From: Clostridium ganghwense
GTDB taxonomy: Bacteria; Bacillota; Clostridia; Clostridiales; Clostridiaceae
Direction of reading: 5' to 3'
Length of the DNA: 64,000 nt
Assembly: GCF_026735165.1 (NCBI RefSeq)
Contig: NZ_JAPQES010000004.1
Coordinates: 124,001 to 188,000, forward strand
The notes below the pieces were generated by a model. The model saw only the letters and a program-made list of their open reading frames with translations. It searched no databases and was not told where the DNA came from. Below are positions 37,549 to 46,285 of this stretch, piece after piece. Positions within the stretch are counted from its first letter, which is position 1. Every line of letters starts with the position of its first letter. The translations under genes and the position numbers were made by a program.

Positions 37549-38064
37549 CTAATCAAAATACTTATAAAATATTTCTTCCATATTATCTTCAAAATCCCAT
37601 CCAATTCCTTTACTTCTTAAAACAAGCTTCTTTGCTTCTTTATAAAATTCATCCTCAAGTCCATTTTTTAAAATATAATTTAGTGCCTTATCAAAAACTC
37701 CTTCAACACTTATATAAAACTTTTCTCCAATATCTCCATAAGACTCTGTAAATTTTAGAGCAATTTCTACATAATAAAGCATCAGTTCTGCTGCATTTGA
37801 TGGTATTGTTGCCTTTCTTTGAAACTCTATTATAGCTTCACTAACTACCGAATACCTCATCTTTACATCTTCTTTTTGTGGAAAAAATTCTTGTTTTATA
37901 ATGTGTTTATATTTATTTAATAATTCCTTTTCTAATTTAGGATTTATCCTCAAATCATAATATTCTCTCACCTGCGGAAACAATTTAATTAAATCGTATA
38001 TATCTTTTTTTAGTTCATTGTCTTTTAATGAATTAATATATTGTTTATACTTATTTTCTTTCAT
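37549..38064 (-). CDS. Uncharacterised helical protein (DUF6155-like)
   Basis: A 171-residue, mostly helical cytoplasmic protein. The N-terminal part LIKLFPQVREYYDLRI and the later SNAAELMLYYVEIAL recall proteins labelled DUF6155, but this is from memory and not certain. No catalytic motif is evident. GGGAGATGA lies upstream of the ATG. It follows the AMMECR1 gene by 20 bases and may be co-transcribed with it. Confidence 0.55.
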   Translation of the reverse strand: MKENKYKQYINSLKDNELKKDIYDLIKLFPQVREYYDLRINPKLEKELLNKYKHIIKQEFFPQKEDVKMRYSVVSEAIIEFQRKATIPSNAAELMLYYVEIALKFTESYGDIGEKFYISVEGVFDKALNYILKNGLEDEFYKEAKKLVLRSKGIGWDFEDNMEEIFYKYFD

Positions 38065-38084
38065 TACCTAATCATCTCCCAAAT

Positions 38085-38666
38085 TCATCCTCTGTATCCC
38101 CTTTTAATCACCTCAAATTTTTCCAAAGTATATTCTTCATATTCACCTATTTCGGCTTTTCTTAAAACTCTTTGAAGCTGTCCCTCTGCAGTTTCTGTTC
38201 CATATAAATTTGGAAGTAAATATGCACTTTTAAAACCGCATTTCACATAAACTCCATACTTTTTAGGATCTAACTCTTCTTTTTTTGCCGCTCTAATACT
38301 ATTTATAATATATATTGAGTATTCTAACTTAGACAGTTCCTCTCTCTTCACTTTACTAAATTTTCTATTGTAACAACCTGCTTCAACTGCATTTTTAATT
38401 ATTTCTCTAGCAATACAATCTGTAGTTGGATGCACAGTACCCTTCCACCCTCTTATTTCTCCCTCTTTTTTTATTACAACAAAGACTCCATGTCTTTGAT
38501 TTAACATTTTCTCATGAACTAAGGGCATCCTTAGATATCTACTTTTTTTTATATAATATTCCAGACTTTGTCTGGCTAGCTTTGCATATATATCTTCAAA
38601 TTTATTAGCACCCCTTATTCTACAATAAGATGGTAATATTAAATCTCGTTCTATTACTTTTTCCAT
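38085..38666 (-). CDS. AMMECR1-domain protein
   Basis: A 193-residue protein of the AMMECR1 family. EGEIRGWKGTVHPTTDCIAREIIKNA, of which RGWKG is the family core (usually RGCxG), and the RAAKKEELDPKKYGVYVK block are clear. The usual motif Cys is replaced by Trp. Bacterial homologues often sit beside MEMO and radical-SAM genes; none is present here. ATG 38666 follows GGAGGTGTCTTT; the frame's first ATG would include that site. It may share a transcript with the HAD hydrolase upstream. Confidence 0.78.
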   Translation of the reverse strand: MEKVIERDLILPSYCRIRGANKFEDIYAKLARQSLEYYIKKSRYLRMPLVHEKMLNQRHGVFVVIKKEGEIRGWKGTVHPTTDCIAREIIKNAVEAGCYNRKFSKVKREELSKLEYSIYIINSIRAAKKEELDPKKYGVYVKCGFKSAYLLPNLYGTETAEGQLQRVLRKAEIGEYEEYTLEKFEVIKRGYRG

Positions 38667-38753
38667 TAAAGACACCTCCATATAAATTTTACCATTAATT
38701 GTAAAATAAGTATAGAACTTTGTTATTATTTTAATATATGGAAGTATCGTTTG

Positions 38754-39374
38754 TTATAAATTAACTATTTTTTCTTCTTTAATTAATGTATTTAACTCTT
38801 TATATAAATCTCCGCTATTTTTAAAGCAAATTCCTTTTATACCTAATTCTCTAGCCTTTTCAATATTTACAAAAGTATCATCTATAAATATAGTCTCCTC
38901 TGGTTTTAAATTATAAGTTTCTAGAAGAGCCTTATATATTTCTTCTTCTGGTTTTAATAGTTTAAGATCTGATGAAATGATTCTTCCATCTACTCTTTTC
39001 AAAAATTCAAATCTATCATATACAACTTTAAAAGCTTTTTTATGGTAATTTGATAGAAGATAAATTCTATATCCATTTTGTTTTAATTTCCTTAGTATTT
39101 CTACAGTTCCTTCCATAGGAATATGCATATCATGCCACTCACTCATAACTTCTTTTACATATACCTCATTATGAGGAGACCTCCTGCATAAATTATCTAC
39201 AGCTTCTTCTTCTGTTATAGTTCCTCTATCTAACATAATCCATTCTTTGCTTCTGAAAATAAGTTCATACAACTCTTGTACTAGTTTATCTTCTTTATAT
39301 CTTTCCTTCAAAAATTCTAAAGGTTTAAATTGAATTAATACATTTCCTATATCAAAAACAACATTTTTTATCAT
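38754..39374 (-). CDS. HAD-superfamily hydrolase
   Basis: A 206-residue haloacid-dehalogenase-like phosphatase. Motif I reads FDIGNV, where the second catalytic Asp of DxD is Gly, as in the YihX-like subgroup; motif II LLSNYH, motif III Lys near KLLKPE and motif IV IDDTFVN are present. A helical cap follows motif I. Expected substrates are small phosphate esters. GGGGGAAG precedes the ATG; the gene is 20 bases downstream of the phosphohexomutase and may act with it. Confidence 0.83.
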   Translation of the reverse strand: MIKNVVFDIGNVLIQFKPLEFLKERYKEDKLVQELYELIFRSKEWIMLDRGTITEEEAVDNLCRRSPHNEVYVKEVMSEWHDMHIPMEGTVEILRKLKQNGYRIYLLSNYHKKAFKVVYDRFEFLKRVDGRIISSDLKLLKPEEEIYKALLETYNLKPEETIFIDDTFVNIEKARELGIKGICFKNSGDLYKELNTLIKEEKIVNL

Positions 39375-39394
39375 AATTTCTTCCCCCTAAGATT

Positions 39395-40801
39395 TTATAA
39401 TTCTAAGAATTCTTTAAATACTTCTATAACTTTTAAACACTTTTCTTTCTTATCCATTTCTGCAAAAATTCTAAGTACAGGTTCTGTACCTGAAAATCTT
39501 GTAGATATCCATCCTCCATCTTTAAAGTATATCTTTACTCCATCTAAATAACTTACTTTTTCTACTTCATAAGGCATTTTAGGAAGCTCTTTATTTACAT
39601 ATATTTTATTTTTCAAGCTTTCTTTTCTCTTGCTTTCAAATTTCAAATTAGCTTCTTTAAAAATAACTTCTCCATATATTTCATGAATTTTTCTCAATAA
39701 ATCATGTACTGACATGTCTGTAACACATAACGCCTCAACTAAAAGTGCCGCTGCAAATATTCCATCTTTTCCTTTTATATGTCCTCTTATTGTCAGTCCT
39801 CCACTGCTTTCTCCCCCTATAAGTGCATTTACTTCTTCCATCTTTCCACTTATATATTTAAATCCTACTGGTACTTCATAGCACTTTTCTCCAAAGCTTT
39901 TAGCAATCTTATCTATTAAATGGGTTGTAGCCACATTTCTAACAGCAGGACCTCTCCATCCTTTATATTTAAGAAGATAATAATAAATCACCGACATAAT
40001 TTCATTTGGATGTATAAACTCTCCTTGATTACATACAATTCCAAGTCTATCTGCATCACCATCTGTAGCTATACCTAAATCCACATTATTTTCTATAACC
40101 TTCCTCTGTAATTTTCCTAATGTATGAGAAGTAGGGGTTGGTAGTCTGCCCCCAAACAATGTATCACGATTATCATGCAAAACTTCAACATTACATCTTG
40201 AGGTTAAAAGTATAGTTAAAAGAGTGCTTTTACATACCCCAAACATTGTATCTAAAATTATATTTAAATTTTTATCTCTTATTGCATTTACATTTATCAT
40301 TTTTATTATCGTATCTATATAATCATTAAAAGGATTTATTATCTCAATTTTCCTATCTTTAATTCCTTCTTCAAAAGTAATATACTTAAACTTATCAATT
40401 GTCTCAATTATTTCTTCTATACGTTTTGTATCCTCTACTCTTGCATCTTTCCCTTCTTCCACAATAATTTTTATACCATTATACTCAGCAGGATTGTGAC
40501 TTGCAGTTATAGCAAGACCATATACAGCCTCATATTTTTTTACGGTATACATAATAAGCGGTGTTGGTGCCTGTTTATTAATTAATAATACTTTCAAATC
40601 ATTTGCTCCTAGAACCTCACAACATAATTTTGCAGCAGTATCTGATAAAAACCTATTATCATATCCTATAATAATAGGTTTATCTTCTTTCCCTCTATTT
40701 TTCACATCTATAGCTACAGCTTGAGCTACAAGCCTTATATTTTGAAAAGTAAACTCATCAGCAATAATAGCTCTCCATCCTCCAGTACCAAATTTTATCA
40801 T
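39395..40801 (-). CDS. Phosphoglucomutase/phosphomannomutase
   Basis: A 468-residue alpha-D-phosphohexomutase with its four active-site loops: phosphoserine TASHNP (Ser 101), metal loop DGDADRLG (about 240), sugar loop GGESSGG (about 325) and phosphate loop RFSGTEPVLRI near the C terminus. It interconverts hexose 1- and 6-phosphates for polysaccharide precursors. AAAGGGGGG precedes the ATG. Its promoter region is shared back-to-back with the ferric-type ABC operon. Confidence 0.92.
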   Translation of the reverse strand: MIKFGTGGWRAIIADEFTFQNIRLVAQAVAIDVKNRGKEDKPIIIGYDNRFLSDTAAKLCCEVLGANDLKVLLINKQAPTPLIMYTVKKYEAVYGLAITASHNPAEYNGIKIIVEEGKDARVEDTKRIEEIIETIDKFKYITFEEGIKDRKIEIINPFNDYIDTIIKMINVNAIRDKNLNIILDTMFGVCKSTLLTILLTSRCNVEVLHDNRDTLFGGRLPTPTSHTLGKLQRKVIENNVDLGIATDGDADRLGIVCNQGEFIHPNEIMSVIYYYLLKYKGWRGPAVRNVATTHLIDKIAKSFGEKCYEVPVGFKYISGKMEEVNALIGGESSGGLTIRGHIKGKDGIFAAALLVEALCVTDMSVHDLLRKIHEIYGEVIFKEANLKFESKRKESLKNKIYVNKELPKMPYEVEKVSYLDGVKIYFKDGGWISTRFSGTEPVLRIFAEMDKKEKCLKVIEVFKEFLEL

Positions 40802-41059
40802 TACATTTCCCCCCTTTTGCTTGCCCTATTTGTAAAAATAAAACAAATACCTTGCAAAAATTATAACTCAATTGTAATTTTATTACAATACTTCATATAA
40901 CTTGAATTAATCGTATGTTCATTTCTAGAATTTAACATATTTGAAACATAAATTTAATATTAATAATTAGAACAAAACTTTACTTTGTTAATTTTTCTAA
41001 ACTTCTTTATATTACAAATTGTAATAGATATATTGGATTAGATTTAAGGAGGATTTTTT

Positions 41060-42082
41060 ATGAAGAAAAAATTAATTACCACTTTAATTTCAACCGCTTT
41101 AATTACTGCTTTATTTGCAGGCTGCGGCGGAAATAATAGCAACACTGCACCTTCAAGGGACGAGAAAAAATCAAGTAATACTGTTGTTGTATATTCTCCA
41201 AACCAACCAGAGATAAATAACGAGATAGTAAATAGGTTTAAAGCAAAAACTGGTATAGAAGTTCAATTAATAAGTGGAGGTACAGGAGAATTACTTAAAA
41301 GAGTTCAATCTGAAAAAGCTAATCCACTAGGCGACGTTTTCTTTGGTGGTGGAGCAGAATCGCTAGAATCCTTTAAAGATTACTTCGAACCATATACAAG
41401 CTCAGAAGACGGAACTATAGATGAAAAATTCAAGAGTCCTGAACACTACTGGAATGGCTTTACAGCACTACCTATGGTAATGATATATAATAAAAAATTA
41501 GTTTCTGAAGACAAAGTACCTCAAAGCTGGGATGACTTATTAAAACCTGAATGGAAAGGTAAAATTTCTTATGCAGATCCAAACAAGTCTGGTTCATCAT
41601 ATACTCAAATGATTACTATGGTAACAGCTAAAGACGGATGGGATTTTATAAATAAATATGCTGCAAACCTTAATGGAAAAGTTGAAAGCAGTTCATCTCA
41701 TGTTCCTAAAAAAGTAAGTGACGGAGAATATCCTATAGGTGTAACACTTGAAGAAGTAGCATTTAGATATATAAATAATGGAGCTAATGTAGGTGTTGCT
41801 TATCCTAAAGAAGGAACTTCTGCAGTACCAGATGGTGTAGCTTTAATCAAAGGTGCTAAAAATGCAGAAAATGCTAAGAAGTTTATAGACTTTGTTTTAA
41901 GTAAAGAGATTCAAGAAACAGTAGTTAAAAACTTCAAGAGAAGATCTGTTAGAAATGATGTAGCTTCTCCAGAAGGATTAAAAGCTATAAAAGATATTCC
42001 TATGGTTAAATATGACTTTAATTCAGCAGCAAAAAATAAATCTGAAAATCTAAATAAATGGAAAGATATCTTTATAAAATAA
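41060..42082 (+). CDS. ABC transporter substrate-binding lipoprotein, ferric-iron type
   Basis: A 340-residue lipoprotein (signal ending LFAGC, Cys 22) of the FutA/FbpA-like extracellular binding protein family. It opens with VVVYSPNQPEINNEIVNRF and contains YADPNKSGSSYTQ, the usual ligand-side loop. Iron(III) is the commonest ligand, but 2-aminoethylphosphonate or other anions are carried by close relatives, so the substrate is not settled. AAGGAGGA precedes the ATG. A hairpin after the stop probably keeps its mRNA level above that of the permease. Confidence 0.82.
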   Translation: MKKKLITTLISTALITALFAGCGGNNSNTAPSRDEKKSSNTVVVYSPNQPEINNEIVNRFKAKTGIEVQLISGGTGELLKRVQSEKANPLGDVFFGGGAESLESFKDYFEPYTSSEDGTIDEKFKSPEHYWNGFTALPMVMIYNKKLVSEDKVPQSWDDLLKPEWKGKISYADPNKSGSSYTQMITMVTAKDGWDFINKYAANLNGKVESSSSHVPKKVSDGEYPIGVTLEEVAFRYINNGANVGVAYPKEGTSAVPDGVALIKGAKNAENAKKFIDFVLSKEIQETVVKNFKRRSVRNDVASPEGLKAIKDIPMVKYDFNSAAKNKSENLNKWKDIFIK

Positions 42083-42104
42083 TCTCAATAAATTAATGAC
42101 AATT

Positions 42105-42143
42105 GAATTCTTCAGAAATGCTTTTGGCACATCTGAAGAATTC
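42105..42143 (+). terminator. Intercistronic hairpin between binding protein and ATPase genes
   Basis: A 12-bp perfect stem GAATTCTTCAGA / TCTGAAGAATTC with a 15-base loop and a weak T-rich tail. Such hairpins commonly protect or partly terminate the upstream message in ABC operons. Confidence 0.7.
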
Positions 42144-42170
42144 TTATATTAATTTGAAAGGAGGAAAACA

Positions 42171-43250
42171 ATGAGCAGCTCTGTTAGAATCTGTAATGTA
42201 ACAAAAAAATTCGGAGATATGAAAGCAGTAAGCAAGGCCAACATAGATATTAGAGAAGGTGAATTTTTCACTTTACTTGGTCCTTCTGGATGTGGTAAAA
42301 CCACCATTCTTAGAATGATAGCTGGATTTTATAAGCAGAATGAAGGAGAAATATATTTTGGTGAGCAATTAATGAACAATATTCCTCCTCACAAAAGAAA
42401 TATCGGTATGGTTTTTCAAAATTATGCTATTTTCCCTCACATGACTGTTGGAGATAATGTAGCTTATGGACTAAAAGCTAGAAGTATACCTAAATCTGAA
42501 ATAGAAAAAAGAGTATTTGATGCTTTAAAAATTGTAGAACTAGAGCAGCTAAAAAACAGACAGCCTTCAAATATGAGCGGTGGGCAGCAGCAAAGAGTTG
42601 CTTTAGCTCGTGCTATTGTAATAGAACCTGGTATTCTTCTCATGGACGAGCCTCTTTCTAATTTAGATGCTAAACTTAGACTAAAAATGAGAAATGATAT
42701 AAAACAGCTTCAAAAAAGACTTGGAATTACAACTATTTATGTTACCCATGATCAACAGGAAGCTCTTGCCGTATCTGATAGAATAGCAGTAATAAACAAA
42801 GGGATTATTCAACAGATAGGTACTCCTCAAGAAATATATATGAAGCCTTCAAATAAATTCATCGCTAACTTTATAGGTACAACTAACTTCATTGAAGGAA
42901 AAATAAGAAAAGAAAATAATGATTTTATATTATCTCTTCCAGGTAAAGAAAGAAAAATATCTTTAACAAAGGATTACGAAGGTAAAATATACTATTCTAT
43001 TAGACCAGAAGGAATAACCATTACTGAAGATGATGGAGAAGATGTTATTGAAGGTACAATTATAAATTCTGTCTTTTTAGGTGACTGTATTACGTATTTC
43101 GCAAAACTACAAAATAAACAAACAATAGAAATTCATAAATATTACTTTAATATTGGTGAAATCAAATCTACAGGTGATAAAGTTAATTTAAAAGTATCCC
43201 TAGATAAAACTATTATTTTCGATGACAGCGGTAAGGAGGTATTAGGTTGA
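42171..43250 (+). CDS. ABC transporter ATPase, FbpC/PotA type
   Basis: A 359-residue ATPase with Walker A GPSGCGKTT, signature MSGGQQQRVA, Walker B ILLMDEPLSNLDA and H-loop YVTHDQ, plus a C-terminal TOBE-like regulatory domain from about residue 240. This is the branch that energises ferric-iron, spermidine and related importers. AAAGGAGG precedes the ATG. Its TGA overlaps the TTG start of the permease gene by 4 bases. Confidence 0.92.
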   Translation: MSSSVRICNVTKKFGDMKAVSKANIDIREGEFFTLLGPSGCGKTTILRMIAGFYKQNEGEIYFGEQLMNNIPPHKRNIGMVFQNYAIFPHMTVGDNVAYGLKARSIPKSEIEKRVFDALKIVELEQLKNRQPSNMSGGQQQRVALARAIVIEPGILLMDEPLSNLDAKLRLKMRNDIKQLQKRLGITTIYVTHDQQEALAVSDRIAVINKGIIQQIGTPQEIYMKPSNKFIANFIGTTNFIEGKIRKENNDFILSLPGKERKISLTKDYEGKIYYSIRPEGITITEDDGEDVIEGTIINSVFLGDCITYFAKLQNKQTIEIHKYYFNIGEIKSTGDKVNLKVSLDKTIIFDDSGKEVLG

Positions 43251-44905
43251 ATAAAAATAAAAAGTCTTTCAAACTAAACCTTTGGAATACAGTAATGCTG
43301 GTAAGTTTTATTTTACTTTTACTTTTTTTAGTTTATCCTCTGTTTAATGTACTTAAAACAAGTTTTTTTGATAACTCAGGTACAAATTTAACTCTTAAAA
43401 ACTACGCTTTATTTTTTGAGAAAAAATACTATTTGAGTGCTTTAAAAAACAGCTTATTTGTATGCTGTCTTGCAACCATATTCGCTACACTTATTGGTGT
43501 ACCTATGGCATATCTTATTACTAGATTTAATATACCTTGTAAAAGATTATTTTACGTACTCATAATATTATCCTTACTTATGCCTCCATTTATAGGTGCA
43601 TATTCTTGGATTATTTTGCTTGGGAGAAATGGACTTCTTGTTAAAGCTTTGTCCAAGATTGGAATTCATATACCTAATATATATGGTTGGAGAGGTATAA
43701 TACTTGTATTTACACTTCAATTCTATCCTCATATATTTATGTATGTTCAGGGAGCATTAAACACCATAGATTCTTCTCTTGAAGAAGCCGCAGAAAGTCT
43801 TGGTGTTTCTAAATTTAAAAGACTTATGACAATTACTCTCCCTTTAGTATTTCCAACCTTATCTGCTGGAGCTTTAATTGTATTTTTATCAGCTTTTTCA
43901 GATTTCGGAACTCCAATGTTGATTGGAGAAGGATTTAGAGTAATGCCTGTACTTGCTTACAATGAGTTTATTAATGAAATGGGGGGAAATGCAGGGGTTG
44001 CCTCTACTATAAGTGTTATTATGATATTAGTATCTACTTTTCTTTTATTACTTCAAAGATATCTAATAACCAAAAAGAACTATAATATGAACTCTTTAAG
44101 ACCTCCTAAAGTAAAAAAATTATCTAGCTGCAAAAGATTTGCTGCTACATTATTCTGCATTGTTGTAGTATTTTTATCTGTACTGCCTCAAGCAGTTGTA
44201 ATTATTTCTTCTTTCATGAAAACAAAAGGCCCTATATTCTACAGAAAATTTAGCCTTGATAACTATAAAACAATTTTTTATAAAGTACCCAGAAGTATTA
44301 CAAATACCTTTACTTATTCAACAGTAGCAATCTTAATCATGATTTTTGGTGGTATGCTTCTATCTTATGTACTTGTAAGAAAGAGAACTAAAGTAAGTGC
44401 CTTATTAGATGTTTTAGTAATGCTTCCTTATGTACTTCCTGGCACAGTATTTGGTATAGCTTTAATTATTTCATTTAATAAAAAACCGTTAATTTTAGCT
44501 GGGACATGGATTATTCTTGTAATATCCTACGTTATAAGAAAACTTCCATATACAATACGTTCAAGTACCGCTATACTTTATCAAATGGATGAAAGTCTTG
44601 AAGAAGCTTCAATAAATCTTGGTGTTTCTCCACTTAAAACCTTCTGGAAAATAACAGCCCCACTTATGCTTACAGGAACAGCCTCTGGAGCAGTATTAAG
44701 CTGGGTTACTACTATAAACGAGCTTAGTTCCACTATAATTCTTTACTCAGGAGCTACAGCTACAATCTCAGTAGCAGTTTACTCAGAGGTATTTACAAGC
44801 AACTTTGGAACAGGTGCTGCCCTTGCTTCTATTCTATCCTTTACTACTATTATTTCTGTATTATTGGTAAATAAATTGACTAAAGGCAAAGGTTTTAATG
44901 TTTGA
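43247..44905 (+). CDS. ABC transporter permease, fused double FbpB type
   Basis: A 552-residue permease made of two tandem BPD_transp_1 halves of about six helices each. Each half has an EAA loop: EEAAESLGVSKFKRLMTITLPL (near 185) and EEASINLGVSPLKTFWKITAPL (near 465), which dock the ATPase. TTG 43247 is the start, with AAGGAGG 7 bases upstream, so it is coupled to the ATPase. With the binding protein and ATPase it completes an importer. Confidence 0.92.
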   Translation: MNKNKKSFKLNLWNTVMLVSFILLLLFLVYPLFNVLKTSFFDNSGTNLTLKNYALFFEKKYYLSALKNSLFVCCLATIFATLIGVPMAYLITRFNIPCKRLFYVLIILSLLMPPFIGAYSWIILLGRNGLLVKALSKIGIHIPNIYGWRGIILVFTLQFYPHIFMYVQGALNTIDSSLEEAAESLGVSKFKRLMTITLPLVFPTLSAGALIVFLSAFSDFGTPMLIGEGFRVMPVLAYNEFINEMGGNAGVASTISVIMILVSTFLLLLQRYLITKKNYNMNSLRPPKVKKLSSCKRFAATLFCIVVVFLSVLPQAVVIISSFMKTKGPIFYRKFSLDNYKTIFYKVPRSITNTFTYSTVAILIMIFGGMLLSYVLVRKRTKVSALLDVLVMLPYVLPGTVFGIALIISFNKKPLILAGTWIILVISYVIRKLPYTIRSSTAILYQMDESLEEASINLGVSPLKTFWKITAPLMLTGTASGAVLSWVTTINELSSTIILYSGATATISVAVYSEVFTSNFGTGAALASILSFTTIISVLLVNKLTKGKGFNV

Positions 44906-44910
44906 AAAAT

Positions 44911-44941
44911 AAGAATAATGTTGCACAGCAACATTATTCTA
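44911..44941. terminator. Bidirectional terminator
   Basis: A 12-bp stem GAATAATGTTGC / GCAACATTATTC with 3-base loop, between the importer operon (plus) and the transglutaminase-like gene (minus). Confidence 0.88.
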
Positions 44942-44946
44942 GTATT

Positions 44947-45759
44947 CTAATATTCTTTATCTTTTTCATAATTTGAATTATCTTGTATCATTGAATATTC
45001 TTGATTATTGTTATATAAGGAAGCATCATACGTTGTATCTATAGTAAACCAGGTATCTGAATCATCAAGATATACTTCATTCCATGCATGATAAGCATCA
45101 ATTTCTTTTCTATGCCCTTTCACAAGTTTTGTAGGAATTCCAATACTTCTTGTCATTGCTGCGAAAAGAGCTGAATAATCATAACAGATACCATTTGAGC
45201 TTTTAAATGTTTCATTAATATCTGGAATATAATCTGACTCAATGTGATTTATTTTATCATAATCATATTTTACATTCTCAACTATATAATCATAAATAGC
45301 CTGTACTTTTTCTGTTGAAGTCGTTTTTCCTTTTACTAATTCTTTAGCTTTTTTAATAGCTTCCATGTCTTCATTCCAATTTATTATTTGAATAGAATTT
45401 AAATAAACCTGTTTTTCATTATCTATCTCAACATTTACAGCTTGTCCCTTTACGACTTTATATTTATCTCCATCTTTATTTTCTAAAACCTTTATATTAT
45501 ATTTTCCACTTCCTAATTGAAGAGGAAAACTTTCCTCATTATTATCTTTTATATCATAAAAATATCTAACTGCATCTTTCTCTATCATTAATTTAATTTT
45601 TTTATCATTACTACTTGAATAACCTACACTTACTATTCCTTTATTTATATTTGAATTATCAAATATATTATTTTGTACTTCCTTAGCTAGTACTATATTA
45701 GTAGGTAATATAATTGCTGTTAGCATTGCTGCTAATATTTTTTTTAATTTCTTAAACAT
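44947..45759 (-). CDS. Secreted transglutaminase-like protein
   Basis: A 270-residue exported protein with a signal peptide ending near VLAKE. Residues 140-250 form a transglutaminase-core domain with a complete Cys-His-Asp triad: Cys 192 (GICYDYS), His 224 (AYHAWNEV) and Asp 241 (FTIDTTYD). Such domains cut or cross-link proteins at the cell surface. Its N-terminal 120 residues look beta-rich and are not recognised. Two tandem c-di-GMP-I aptamers precede it, and the ribosome site AAAGGAGAG is the 3' edge of the near one, giving translational control. Confidence 0.87.
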   Translation of the reverse strand: MFKKLKKILAAMLTAIILPTNIVLAKEVQNNIFDNSNINKGIVSVGYSSSNDKKIKLMIEKDAVRYFYDIKDNNEESFPLQLGSGKYNIKVLENKDGDKYKVVKGQAVNVEIDNEKQVYLNSIQIINWNEDMEAIKKAKELVKGKTTSTEKVQAIYDYIVENVKYDYDKINHIESDYIPDINETFKSSNGICYDYSALFAAMTRSIGIPTKLVKGHRKEIDAYHAWNEVYLDDSDTWFTIDTTYDASLYNNNQEYSMIQDNSNYEKDKEY

Positions 45760-45769
45760 ATAAAACTCT

Positions 45770-45857
45770 CCTTTCGGTAGCTGGCTGCCATCAAATTGGA
45801 AGGCCCTGTAGCTTTGCGTCCCTACCTTTCGATAGGTTTGCTATTATCGCTGAAAAG
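45770..45857 (-). promoter_or_regulatory. GEMM-I (c-di-GMP-I class) riboswitch, proximal copy, with A at the ligand-reading position
   Basis: Read on minus it has AATAGCAAACC, a CCTATC-GAAA-GGTAGG stem, GGACGCAAAGC, GGGCC and a second hairpin ending AGCTACCG. The base equivalent to Vc2 G20 is A (AATAGCAAACC). The closing helix pairs CTTTTC (45852-45857) with GAAAGG (45770-45775), and GAAAGG is part of the ribosome site AAAGGAGAG (45766-45774). Ligand binding should therefore hide the ribosome site: an off switch. Confidence 0.88.
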
Positions 45858-45911
45858 TTTTACACCAATAAATTTTCCGATATTCAGTTTTTTTGCATAC
45901 AAAAAACTCTT

Positions 45912-45997
45912 CTTTCGGTAGCTGGCTGCCATCAACTGGAAGGCCCTGTAGCTTTGCGTCCCTACCTTTCGATAGGTTTGCCTTTATCGGTGAAAAG
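45912..45997 (-). promoter_or_regulatory. Cyclic di-GMP-I riboswitch, distal copy, with G at the ligand-reading position
   Basis: Almost the same sequence as the proximal aptamer: AAAGGCAAACC, CCTATC-GAAA-GGTAGG, GGACGCAAAGC and GGGCC, ending AGCTACCGAAAG. The position equivalent to Vc2 G20 is G, the standard c-di-GMP form. It is followed by an A/T hairpin, AGTTTTTT-GTATGC-AAAAAAACT, before the second aptamer. Upstream, 46001-46224 holds the presumed promoter and no gene. Confidence 0.9.
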
Positions 45998-46224
45998 CTC
46001 CCACCAATAACATATTCTTTTAGGAGGTTTGGATTTGTACATATTCTGTACCCCTCCTATACTACATTATATGCACCATGCTCTTTATTTGTGACTGTTT
46101 CTCACAAAAAATTAAAGTAAAATTTAAAACATAAATTATTTATTTAATATATATTTATTATACCAATATTTTACATATAATGCAATTTCATTTATTCCAA
46201 CCCAATGAGATTTTTGATGAAATT

Positions 46225-46272
46225 AAAATAGAAAGCCATCCCATAAACTATCATGTGATGACTTTCTATTTT
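46225..46272. terminator. Terminator of the TasA-domain LPXTG gene
   Basis: Stem AAAATAGAAAG-CATC / GATG-CTTTCTATTTT with a G:T position and T-rich tail on both strands, 14 bases past the stop codon. Confidence 0.8.
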
Positions 46273-46285
46273 TCACAAATTGTTA

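Noticed and set aside
40802-41059. Possible Fur box before the ferric-type importer
   Set aside because: A/T-rich dyads are present but none resembles the Fur consensus well enough.
45893-46120. 75-residue plus-strand frame over the distal riboswitch
   Set aside because: It is antisense to a clear GEMM-I aptamer and has no ribosome site.
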